Made by a program: the position numbers and the translations under genes. 34,941 nt of DNA from an uncultured Bacilli bacterium. GTDB taxonomy: Bacteria > Bacillota_I > Bacilli_A > RF39 > UBA660. Of this stretch, positions 1-6,784 are shown piece by piece. A model generated the notes under the pieces. It was not told the DNA's origin, made no database searches, and saw nothing but the letters and a program-made list of their open reading frames with translations. The DNA is taken from positions 1 through 34,941 of the forward strand of contig CALVQH010000008.1 of assembly GCA_944358115.1 (NCBI GenBank), read 5' to 3'. Position 1 is the stretch's first letter. Each line of letters begins with the position of its first letter.

Positions 1-105
1 TTTTTTGAACAACTCAATTATACGACTTGAATCACTTTTTTTCTATCAAAACGTTTCACATCAATTGTAACACTACATTTAACTACAGTTTCAATTCATT
101 TTTTC

Positions 106-134
106 TTGACAAAGGCATAGAATAAAGATATAAT
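106..134 (+). promoter_or_regulatory. Sigma-A promoter of the infC-rpmI-rplT operon
   Basis: A consensus TTGACA (106-111) is separated by exactly 17 bases from a consensus TATAAT (129-134). Transcription should start near 141. Nothing is recognised in bases 1-105 upstream. Confidence 0.88.
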
Positions 135-140
135 GTTATA

Positions 141-283
141 GAAATTGAAAAAGGAAAGCGAATTTTATTCCACCTGATGAATTAGTGTTCATAGGTAAAA
201 AGCCGTAATAATAATTTATTAATGTGTTTTTTAAGGTGGAATATGATTATTCTACCTTTTTAATTATATGGAGGTGCGTAAAT
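141..283 (+). promoter_or_regulatory. L20-type leader with attenuator upstream of infC
   Basis: The segment TTCCACCT (168-175) can pair perfectly with AGGTGGAA (234-241). That same AGGTGGAA is also the 5' arm of a local hairpin, AGGTGGAATA (234-243) with TATTCTACCT (248-257), loop TGAT, followed by a T run (257-261). The two pairings exclude each other, so the long-range helix would act as antiterminator and the hairpin as intrinsic terminator. In Bacillus subtilis infC-rpmI-rplT is controlled by L20 through a leader of this kind (established knowledge). The SD GGAGGTG (270-276) follows the terminator. Assigning this leader to the L20 class is inference from position and folding. Confidence 0.72.
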
Positions 284-808
284 ATAGCAAGTGTGAATAA
301 GGAGTTACCAATTAATGAGCAAATCAAAGTAGATGAACTAATGGTAATTGGCCCAAATGGGGAACAAATGGGACTCAAAAAATTAGAAGATGCCCTAACT
401 TTAGCAAGATATGCTGGCTTAGATTTAGTTTTAATGAATGATAATGGATCGCTCGCTGTAGGAAAAATAATGGACTACAACAAATACCGTTATGAACGCC
501 AAAAGAAACTAAAAGAGCAACAAAAGAAACAAAGAGAAACGAACAAAGAATTAAAAGAATATCGCTTGTCGACAACAATCGATGTTCATGACTTTGAAAC
601 AAGAGTCAGAAATGCCAAAGAATATTTAATTAAAGGACATCGAATTAAAGCTTTTATTCGTTTTAAAGGTCGCCAAATGGCTAGACCAGAATTAGGCGAA
701 GAAGTATTACTAAGATTTGCCGAAAGTTTAAGTGAAGTTTCAAGTATAGAAGCAAAGCCAAAACTAGATGGTAGACAAATGTTTATGCTATTAGCACCCA
801 AAAAATAG
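284..808 (+). CDS. infC: Translation initiation factor IF-3
   Basis: IF-3 binds the 30S subunit, keeps it apart from 50S and enforces selection of the initiator tRNA and start codon. The protein has the usual N-domain beginning at NKELPINEQIKVDELMVIG, the lysine-rich linker helix, and the C-domain (IRFKGRQMARPELGE, ending DGRQMFMLLAPKK). About 174 residues is normal for the family. The only well-placed SD, GGAGGTG at 270-276, sits 7 bases before an in-frame ATA (284), so I take ATA as start. An in-frame ATG at 224 lies inside the attenuator and would add about 20 non-homologous residues; GTG at 293 is too far from the SD. Rare starts (AUU and relatives) are a known autoregulatory feature of infC. 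It is followed by rpmI and rplT in the standard order. Confidence 0.93.
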   Translation: MASVNKELPINEQIKVDELMVIGPNGEQMGLKKLEDALTLARYAGLDLVLMNDNGSLAVGKIMDYNKYRYERQKKLKEQQKKQRETNKELKEYRLSTTIDVHDFETRVRNAKEYLIKGHRIKAFIRFKGRQMARPELGEEVLLRFAESLSEVSSIEAKPKLDGRQMFMLLAPKK

Positions 809-821
809 TAGGAGGATTATT

Positions 822-1016
822 ATGGCAAAGTGCAAACAAAAAACACATAAAGCAAGTAGTAAAGTTTTAACAAAGAAGAAAAATGGTACATTAACTTACA
901 AAAAGTCAAATGGAAACCATAAGACAAACAAAGATTCAGCAAAACAAGTACGTCAAAGAAGAAACAAAGGAATTTTAGGAAAAGGAGAAGCTAGCAGATT
1001 AAAATCTGTTATCTAA
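822..1016 (+). CDS. rpmI: 50S ribosomal protein L35
   Basis: A small, highly basic 64-residue protein beginning MAKCKQKTHKASSKV and ending RLKSVI, matching bacterial L35 in length and composition. It is part of the large ribosomal subunit. A clear SD (GGAGG near 811-815) precedes the ATG, and the gene lies between infC and rplT as in most bacteria. It shares the attenuated promoter upstream of infC. Confidence 0.95.
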   Translation: MAKCKQKTHKASSKVLTKKKNGTLTYKKSNGNHKTNKDSAKQVRQRRNKGILGKGEASRLKSVI

Positions 1017-1031
1017 TAAGGAGGCAAGAAT

Positions 1032-1592
1032 ATGACAAGAGTTAAAGGCGGAACAGTTTCCAAAACAAGAAGAAGAAAAGTATTAAAAGAAGCAAAAGGA
1101 TATTTTGGAAGCAAACATAGATTATATAAAACAGCACAAGAACAAGTTTTCCATAGTGGCGTTTATGCTTTCAGAGATAGAAGACAAAACAAACGTAATT
1201 TTAGAAAATTATGGATTACAAGAATTAATGCTGCTTGCCGTGAAAACGAAATTAGTTATTCTAAATTCATGAATGGCCTATCAAAAGCTGGTATTGAAAT
1301 TAATCGTAAAATGTTAAGTGAAATGGCAATTGATAATCCAAAAGCTTTCGCTGAATTAGTAAAAGTTTCTAAAGATGCTTTAAATGGTAAAGTAACAGCT
1401 CCAAAAAAGGAAAGTACTTCATCAGCAAAAGAAGTAAAAACGGAAGCAAAAGAAACGAAAAAAGAAGAAGCAAGCGGAAAAAAAGACTATAGTAAAAAGA
1501 CTTTAGCTGAATTAAAAGCTGTAGCCAAAGAACAAGGTGTAAAAGGCTATAGCACAATGAAAAAAGACGAATTGTTAAATACTTTAAAATAA
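1032..1592 (+). CDS. rplT: 50S ribosomal protein L20 with C-terminal Rho_N-like extension
   Basis: Residues 1 to about 118 are a complete L20: basic N-tail [19 protein letters not shown], then [22 protein letters not shown], ending near [13 protein letters not shown]20 is an early-assembly 23S rRNA binder and the likely effector of the upstream leader. Ordinary L20 stops there, but this one runs to 186 residues. The extra part is a Lys/Glu/Ala-rich linker (about 120-150) and a compact tail (about 152-186) containing [16 protein letters not shown] and [10 protein letters not shown], which has the pattern of the Rho N-terminal/SAP-like helical fold. The role of the tail is unknown. SD AAGGAGG precedes the ATG and a strong terminator follows. 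Confidence 0.95.
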   Translation: MTRVKGGTVSKTRRRKVLKEAKGYFGSKHRLYKTAQEQVFHSGVYAFRDRRQNKRNFRKLWITRINAACRENEISYSKFMNGLSKAGIEINRKMLSEMAIDNPKAFAELVKVSKDALNGKVTAPKKESTSSAKEVKTEAKETKKEEASGKKDYSKKTLAELKAVAKEQGVKGYSTMKKDELLNTLK

Positions 1593-1651
1593 AGAACATG
1601 AATATGTAAGCCCTCTATTAGGAAACTTACATAAATAGTTCTTTTTTTTTT
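1592..1651 (+). terminator. Terminator of the infC-rpmI-rplT operon
   Basis: Nested arms AAGAAC (1592-1597) with GTTCTT (1638-1643) and ATGTAAG (1604-1610) with CTTACAT (1626-1632) are followed by about ten Ts. The hairpin begins at the last base of the rplT stop codon. Confidence 0.85.
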
Positions 1652-1661
1652 GCTTATTTAA

Positions 1662-1670
1662 TGATATAAT
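1662..1670 (+). promoter_or_regulatory. Extended -10 promoter for the kinase-alaS pair
   Basis: TGATATAAT is a TG-N-TATAAT extended -10 element, 19 bases before the ATG at 1690. No good -35 box is seen; the region upstream is the T run of the preceding terminator. Confidence 0.55.
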
Positions 1671-1689
1671 CATGAATAGGTGATTAATT

Positions 1690-2220
1690 ATGAAAATCTA
1701 TTTAGTAGCGGGTAAATCTGGCTCTGGCAAAGGAGAAGTTGCTAAAATTATAAATGAATATTATTTATCTTTAGGAAAAAAAACAATTATTACAGGATTT
1801 AGTAAATACTTAAAAATGTATGCCAAAGAAATTATTAAGTGGGATGGAAAAGAACCAAAGCCTCGTAAATTTTTGCAAGACTTAGGAGTAACTATTAGAG
1901 AAAATATGGATATGCCTCTATTTTTTGTTAATCGAATGATCGAAGATATAAAAGTTTATCAATTATATTATGATGTTGTAATTATTGATGATGTAAGACT
2001 ACCAATTGAAATTGAAGAATTAAAGAAAAAATTTAGCGAAGTATATGCGATGTATGTGATTAATCAATTTGCTCCAAGCAAATTATCACTAGAAGAGCAA
2101 ATGCATGAAACCGAAACAGCATTAGAAAATTATAGTAATTTTGATATTACGATTGTCAATGACAACATTGAAAAATTAGACAATCGCGTTATTGCTTTTT
2201 TAGAGGAGGAACAAAAATGA
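1690..2220 (+). CDS. P-loop nucleotide (deoxynucleoside monophosphate) kinase-like protein
   Basis: 176 residues with an N-terminal Walker A (AGKSGSGKGEVAKI, about residues 7-20) and a Walker-B-like strand (YDVVIIDDVRLP, about 97-108). The overall length and layout match the deoxynucleotide monophosphate kinase / dephospho-CoA kinase-like superfamily; I cannot assign the substrate. SD AGGTGA (1678-1683) precedes the ATG by 6 bases. The stop overlaps the alaS ATG by 4 bases (ATGA), so the two are translationally coupled. A role in nucleotide metabolism is inference from fold only. Confidence 0.65.
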   Translation: MKIYLVAGKSGSGKGEVAKIINEYYLSLGKKTIITGFSKYLKMYAKEIIKWDGKEPKPRKFLQDLGVTIRENMDMPLFFVNRMIEDIKVYQLYYDVVIIDDVRLPIEIEELKKKFSEVYAMYVINQFAPSKLSLEEQMHETETALENYSNFDITIVNDNIEKLDNRVIAFLEEEQK

Positions 2221-3968
2221 ATTTAAAAGATGAATTTATTAAATATTTTGTTGAACATGGTCATGTCGAAATACCAAGTGCCCCATTAATACCCGAAAAT
2301 GATCCAACTGTCTTATTTAATACAGCGGGTATGCAACCTTTAATTCCTTATTTGCTAGGAGAACCACATCCAAAAGGAAAAAGATTATGTGATGCCCAAA
2401 AATGTGTTCGTTTGACTGATTTAGATGACATTGGTGACAAAACTCACCATACTTTCTTTGAAATGTTAGGAAATTGGAGTTTAGGAGATTATTTTAAAAA
2501 AGAAAGCATTGGTTACAGCTTTGAATTTTTAACAAAAGTGTTAAACATTCCAATAAAACGATTGGCAGTTACGGTTTTTGCTGGTAATGATGAAATTCCT
2601 CGAGATGAACTATCAGCAAGTATTTGGCAAGAATTGGGAATTCCTAAAGAAAGAATTGCTTATTTAGGAGTAGAAGATAATTTTTGGATTGCAGGTGAAT
2701 CTGGTCCATGCGGAGGAGATACCGAAATTTTTTATTTCCGTTCTGATGATGAAATTCCTACTAAATTTGATCCTAAAGACGATCGTTGGGTTGAAATATG
2801 GAATAATGTTTTCATGGAGTTTAATAAAGATGAATCAGGAAAAATTACCGAATTAGCCAAGAAAAATGTCGATACTGGTATGGGATTAGAACGAGTAGTA
2901 GCAGTCCTAGAAGGGGTAAATGACAATTATAAAACATCGATTTGGAAAGAAATTTTAACGTCCATTGAAAAAGTAAGTGGCAAACCTTATGAAGGAAATG
3001 AAATAAGCATGCGAATTATTGCAGACCATATCCGTACGAGTGTCTTTATAAGTGCTGATCCAGCAGGGATTAAACCAAGCAATACAGATCAAGGATATAT
3101 TTTAAGAAGATTAATTAGAAGAGCAATTCGCCATGCTAAAAAACTAGGAATTGATACTTCTACTAATTGGATGGAACCAATCGCTTTAGAAGTTATTAAA
3201 AAATATGAAAATTATTACACCGAAATTAAAGAAAATAAAGAAGTAGTATTAGATGTATTAAAAAATGAAAGTATAAAATTTAATCGGACACTTGAAAAAG
3301 GGTTAAGAGAATTTGATAAAGTAGTAAGTCATTTACAAGGAAATACCATTGATAAAGATAATGCCTTTAAATTATATGATACTTATGGATTTCCAATTGA
3401 ATTAACCGAAGAAATGGCCAAAGAACAAAATTTGAAAGTAGATACCAAAGGATTTGAAGAAAAATTCCTTGCTCATCAAGAACTATCAAGAACTGCAAGT
3501 AAAGGAAAATTTAAAGGTGGTTTGATGGGCCATAGTGAAATTGAAACCAAATACCATACTGCCACCCATCTTTTAAATGCAGCCTTAAAAGTGGTAATTG
3601 GTCCTGATGTTCATCAAAAAGGAAGCAACATTAATGAAAGTAGAATGCGTTTTGACTTTTCTTGTGACCATAAATTAAGCGAAGAAGAAAAAAAACAAGT
3701 GGAAGATTTAGTGAATACTTGGATTAAAGAAGATTTACCAGTAACGATGGAAGTAATGAAAAAAGAAGATGCCATAAAAAGCGGAGCCGAAGCCATGTTT
3801 ATTGAAAAATACGCCGACATGGTAAATGTCTATAAAATTGGTGAGGTATCCAAAGAAATATGTGGAGGTCCTCACGTAGAACATACGGGATTGCTTGGCC
3901 ACTTTAAAATTACCAAAGAAGAAGCAAGTAGTGCTGGTGTAAGAAGAATAAAGGCTATTTTAGAATAG
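2217..3968 (+). CDS. alaS: Alanyl-tRNA synthetase, short form lacking the C-Ala domain
   Basis: AlaRS charges tRNA-Ala and hydrolyses mis-charged Ser/Gly. The class II catalytic core starts at once (PSAPLIPENDPTVLFNTAGM) and the tRNA-recognition region follows (ADHIRTSVFISADPAG, GYILRRLIRRAIRH). The editing site is present: zinc ligands in HTATH (447-451) and CGGPH (549-553). At 583 residues it is roughly 290 shorter than the usual ~875. The protein ends directly after the editing domain (AGVRRIKAILE), so the C-terminal C-Ala/DHHA1 oligomerisation region is absent, and the stretch between the recognition and editing domains is reduced. Short AlaRS forms are known in other reduced genomes. It is coupled to the upstream kinase; its stop codon lies inside a terminator hairpin. 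Confidence 0.94.
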   Translation: MNLKDEFIKYFVEHGHVEIPSAPLIPENDPTVLFNTAGMQPLIPYLLGEPHPKGKRLCDAQKCVRLTDLDDIGDKTHHTFFEMLGNWSLGDYFKKESIGYSFEFLTKVLNIPIKRLAVTVFAGNDEIPRDELSASIWQELGIPKERIAYLGVEDNFWIAGESGPCGGDTEIFYFRSDDEIPTKFDPKDDRWVEIWNNVFMEFNKDESGKITELAKKNVDTGMGLERVVAVLEGVNDNYKTSIWKEILTSIEKVSGKPYEGNEISMRIIADHIRTSVFISADPAGIKPSNTDQGYILRRLIRRAIRHAKKLGIDTSTNWMEPIALEVIKKYENYYTEIKENKEVVLDVLKNESIKFNRTLEKGLREFDKVVSHLQGNTIDKDNAFKLYDTYGFPIELTEEMAKEQNLKVDTKGFEEKFLAHQELSRTASKGKFKGGLMGHSEIETKYHTATHLLNAALKVVIGPDVHQKGSNINESRMRFDFSCDHKLSEEEKKQVEDLVNTWIKEDLPVTMEVMKKEDAIKSGAEAMFIEKYADMVNVYKIGEVSKEICGGPHVEHTGLLGHFKITKEEASSAGVRRIKAILE

Positions 3969-3979
3969 TCTTTATTTTT
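3951..3979 (+). terminator. Terminator overlapping the alaS stop codon
   Basis: AAGGCTATT (3951-3959) pairs with AATAGTCTT (3964-3972), one G-T pair, loop TTAG, then TATTTTT. The alaS stop codon (3966-3968) is inside the 3' arm. Confidence 0.7.
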
Positions 3980-3990
3980 GAGTAAAAATA

Positions 3991-3999
3991 TGGTATGAT
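3991..3999 (+). promoter_or_regulatory. Extended -10 promoter of the PfkB-family kinase gene
   Basis: TGGTATGAT fits TG-N-TATGAT. No convincing -35 is seen at 17 bases. The SD AGAGGTGG lies between it and the ATG at 4024. Confidence 0.5.
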
Positions 4000-4023
4000 T
4001 AATAACATAGAAGAGGTGGAACA

Positions 4024-5118
4024 ATGACGATACTAAGCATAGGAAGAACAAGTTATGATATTACCTGTCCAGTAGATGAATATCCCGTAGAAGGAACAAA
4101 ATATTTATTAAATGAAAAGATAGAATCCGGTGGTGGTACCGCTGCCAATGTTGCTTATTTATTAGGAAAATGGGGAGAAACTTCTTATTTTGCAGGTGTT
4201 GTAGGAAGTGATGATTATGGTTCTCAAATTCGTAAAGAATTAGAACAAGCAATGGTAAAAACAGATTTAATGGAAAACTCATACGAAATCGGAACTCCTG
4301 TATCAGTCATTTTAGTCAACAAGAAAAAGGGAACAAGAACGCGTTTTGATATTGTAAGTGCCACCCAACCTGGATTAAAAAAATATGAATACACCATTGC
4401 TCCTGATGTCATTTTTACTGATGGAAAAGAGTATAGTGCGACAATTAACGCCTTAAATAAATTTCCTAAAGCTATTAGCGTGTTAGATGCTGGTCGTGTT
4501 GATCGTGATTTACTAGAGCTTTGCAAATACGTAAATTATATTGTTTGTTCGAAAGGCTTTGCTGAGGCCGTAAGTGGTCTAAAAATTGACTATAATAATT
4601 CATCTACACTAGTTCAAGTATATAAAAAATTAAAGGATCGTTATCCCAATAATAATATTGTAGTAACACTAGAAGAAATGGGCGCAATGTATAGTTATAA
4701 TGGTGAAATTCGTATTATGCCCGGAATTAAAACCAAAGTAGTTGATCCCAGCTGTTCTGGAGACGTTTTCCATGGTGCTTTTGTTTACTGTATAGCCAAT
4801 AACTTTGATCTAGAAAAAACAATTACTTATTCTAATATTGCTGCTGGCTTGTCAGTTGGGAAAATGGGAGGAAGACCATCTTTTCCAAATTTAAAAGAAG
4901 TCATTAATTATTATAACCAGAAATTTAATATTGTCGAAGCACCAAAAGAAGAAGTAAAACCAATTGTTACGAATGAAGAAAAACTACCAGATATTCCTGA
5001 TCCTAGTACGATCAAAATTCCAACAGAATCTGCTACCGAAGCATTTGATTCAACGTTTTCAATTGGCGGTGCCACGATCCCTGTAGTACCACCTAATAAT
5101 AACAATGGAAATGTTTAG
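4024..5118 (+). CDS. PfkB-family (ribokinase-like) sugar kinase
   Basis: 364 residues. It phosphorylates a sugar or nucleoside using ATP; the substrate cannot be told. PfkB signs: N-terminal strand ILSIGRTSYDITCPV, the GGGTAANVAYLLGKWG substrate-lid motif (about 38-53), and signature 2 VDPSCSGDVFHGAF with the catalytic base Asp247. The kinase domain ends near residue 305. The last ~55 residues (proline, threonine, asparagine-rich, ending PPNNNNGNV) look disordered and are unusual for the family. It overlaps the Smr gene by 14 bases. It has its own extended -10 promoter. Confidence 0.85.
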   Translation: MTILSIGRTSYDITCPVDEYPVEGTKYLLNEKIESGGGTAANVAYLLGKWGETSYFAGVVGSDDYGSQIRKELEQAMVKTDLMENSYEIGTPVSVILVNKKKGTRTRFDIVSATQPGLKKYEYTIAPDVIFTDGKEYSATINALNKFPKAISVLDAGRVDRDLLELCKYVNYIVCSKGFAEAVSGLKIDYNNSSTLVQVYKKLKDRYPNNNIVVTLEEMGAMYSYNGEIRIMPGIKTKVVDPSCSGDVFHGAFVYCIANNFDLEKTITYSNIAAGLSVGKMGGRPSFPNLKEVINYYNQKFNIVEAPKEEVKPIVTNEEKLPDIPDPSTIKIPTESATEAFDSTFSIGGATIPVVPPNNNNGNV

Positions 5119-5369
5119 CAGTTCTTCTCCGGTTTTAAATGTTCACGGAGAAACAACCGATACGGTAGTTTACTTTTTAAATTCTTTTATTCGGGATAAT
5201 GTCAAACTGGGTAACACCTATGTTGGCATTATCCATGGAAGAAGTTCTAATATTTTACGAAATCGGGTTCATGAATTATTAAAGAAAAATCGTGATGTCG
5301 ATTCTTTTCGACTTGATATATGGAATCCAGGTGACAGTTGTGAAGCTAAAAATTGACAAAAAGCAATAG
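5105..5369 (+). pseudogene. Small Smr-domain protein, apparent frameshift at 3' end
   Basis: The in-frame product (5105-5356, 83 residues) has the Smr signature: LNVHGETTDTVVYFLNSFI, VGIIHGRSSNILRNRV and VDSFRLDIWNPG. Smr domains act as nicking endonucleases or RNA-binding modules, alone or at the end of MutS2. The family normally ends in a strand of the form G-T-I-V-x-L-K. Here the reading frame gives DSCEAKN instead, but the next frame from 5331 reads VTVVKLKIDKKQ and stops at 5367-5369. So a small indel near 5327-5333 appears to have displaced the last strand. It may still make a slightly shortened protein. No SD is visible; it starts inside the 3' end of the kinase gene (ATG 5105 or 5111). 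Confidence 0.65.
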
Positions 5370-5393
5370 TAAATGACTAATTTTTACGTCGAT

Positions 5394-5422
5394 TTGACAA
5401 AAAAAGTAAAATATGCTATAAT
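5394..5422 (+). promoter_or_regulatory. Sigma-A promoter of the gene at 5454
   Basis: Consensus TTGACA (5394-5399), 17-base spacer, consensus TATAAT (5417-5422). An SD-like GGGGGT (about 5441-5446) follows before the ATG at 5454. Confidence 0.88.
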
Positions 5423-5453
5423 GTTCATGTAATTGAAATAGGGGGTTAAAAAA

Positions 5454-5873
5454 ATGAAAGGTTATGTTTTAGATTACATTAACGAAAATGAATTCAAAAA
5501 ACTAGAAAGAGCATTAAAAAAATACAACATGTTAGCGTTTAAGAAGCTAAACTTTGAGTATTATCCAGCACTTAGAAATGGTAATTTTGTTGGGGAATTA
5601 ATTAGTACCAACAAAAAAGACCATACTGAAAAGTATGAACTTAAATTGCCAAGTGATAAAATGTTTGCTCAAGTTCATGGAGAGGTAAAACTTTATTATA
5701 CGGTATATTTAAAAGAAGGAACAATTATGCTCGACACCATTACACCAACAGAAATTTTATTAGAAGGGCATATGAGTGAGCTTGCAACATATAAAGGAAT
5801 AATGATATCAAAAGCAAATGCTTCAAAAGACAAATTTAAAATTGATTTATTAAATATGTTACAAGAAAAGTAA
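5454..5873 (+). CDS. Conserved-looking hypothetical protein
   Basis: I do not recognise this 139-residue protein. It begins MKGYVLDYINENEFKKLERALKK (N-terminal helix), has no signal peptide or membrane segment, and its middle alternates charged and hydrophobic residues like a beta-rich cytoplasmic fold (KLYYTVYLKEGTIML, 79-93). It has a perfect consensus promoter and its own strong terminator that overlaps the stop codon, so it is probably a well-expressed single-gene unit. No function is proposed. Confidence 0.7.
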   Translation: MKGYVLDYINENEFKKLERALKKYNMLAFKKLNFEYYPALRNGNFVGELISTNKKDHTEKYELKLPSDKMFAQVHGEVKLYYTVYLKEGTIMLDTITPTEILLEGHMSELATYKGIMISKANASKDKFKIDLLNMLQEK

Positions 5874-5884
5874 CATATTTTTTT
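5852..5884 (+). terminator. Terminator built into the end of the 5454 gene
   Basis: AAATATGTTAC (5852-5862) and GTAACATATTT (5870-5880) form a perfect 11-bp stem with loop AAGAAAA and a T run (5878-5884). The hairpin includes the stop codon at 5871-5873 and ends six bases before the next ATG. Confidence 0.85.
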
Positions 5885-5889
5885 GGTGA

Positions 5890-6711
5890 ATGATGAAAAA
5901 GGAATATATATTTAAAAACATAGAGGATGAGCCCTTTATTTATGATTGTAAAATAAAGGGTATCGTTGATAATTATCGTAACACGTTAAAACTTGCAAGT
6001 TATTTTATTATGGCATTTTTAAAAACGCCTCGCTTTGTTTTGGAATTAATCAAAGAAGAGTATAGCCAAAATAATTTTAAAATTGTTTTAAAAGTGATTG
6101 TTAAAAGCAAACAAGCCATTATCATCATCACGAGTGAATCTCTAAAAATTCAATATGAAAAAGAAGAATTAACAATTACTTCGAACTGGGATCATGAATT
6201 CTTATATGCATCCTTAAATCAATATCAAGTAATATTACCAGATAGAAAAATAACAGAGCAAATTCTTCATCACCGCTTAAAAATAGAAATTGAAATCAAA
6301 GATAAAATATGGAGTTTAGATATTCCTTATGAAACAAGCAATTATTTGCACCCTTACTATTTTGCTAGTATCAAAGAATCTACTTCTATTATGGATTTAA
6401 AAGAATTTTATAAAGAGCATTTTTTTCTAAAACAAACCAGTTTTGAAAAAGGTCTGGCAACTACACTATGTATTACCAAACAATTAGCAGATAGTCAAAA
6501 AATTGTATTAGATGAATTTTCGATCCTAGATGGTTTTGTCGATAAATACATATTAAGCTCTTTTAATGAAGGATTATTAATTCAAGCGATTGGTAAACCC
6601 AATGATTCTAATAAAATCACTATTTCGGGTTATCAAGTTCCTTGCCATACCAATATTAATGAAGAAATTGAACGGTTATTAATTCGCAGCAGAAAAGTAA
6701 ATTTTAAATAA
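5890..6711 (+). CDS. Hypothetical protein
   Basis: 273 residues, unrecognised. No signal peptide. A hydrophobic patch (LKLASYFIMAFLKTPRFVLEL, about 34-54) is too interrupted to call a membrane helix. The middle is beta-like (KIVLKVIVKSKQAIIIITS). Start is ATG 5890 or 5893; the upstream GGTGA is very close, so initiation is weak. It begins right after the previous gene's terminator and no separate promoter is obvious, so it may depend on read-through. It precedes sufS by 73 bases, but nothing links it to Fe-S chemistry. Confidence 0.65.
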   Translation: MMKKEYIFKNIEDEPFIYDCKIKGIVDNYRNTLKLASYFIMAFLKTPRFVLELIKEEYSQNNFKIVLKVIVKSKQAIIIITSESLKIQYEKEELTITSNWDHEFLYASLNQYQVILPDRKITEQILHHRLKIEIEIKDKIWSLDIPYETSNYLHPYYFASIKESTSIMDLKEFYKEHFFLKQTSFEKGLATTLCITKQLADSQKIVLDEFSILDGFVDKYILSSFNEGLLIQAIGKPNDSNKITISGYQVPCHTNINEEIERLLIRSRKVNFK

Positions 6712-6784
6712 AAAAGGCGTTTATTATAAGTAAAAAAGGGAAGACGGAATAAAATAAGATAGTTAAAATGGAGGTGAACAAAAA

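Noticed and set aside
1-105. Possible gene end or regulatory site at the window start
   Set aside because: AT-rich sequence with no open frame, promoter or hairpin I can support.
224-283. N-terminal extension of infC from ATG 224
   Set aside because: It lies inside the attenuator hairpin, has no SD, and adds residues with no IF-3 homology.
1369-1599. Minus-strand open frame rich in Leu/Phe opposite rplT
   Set aside because: It mirrors the Lys/Glu-rich linker of L20; no RBS and no recognisable product.
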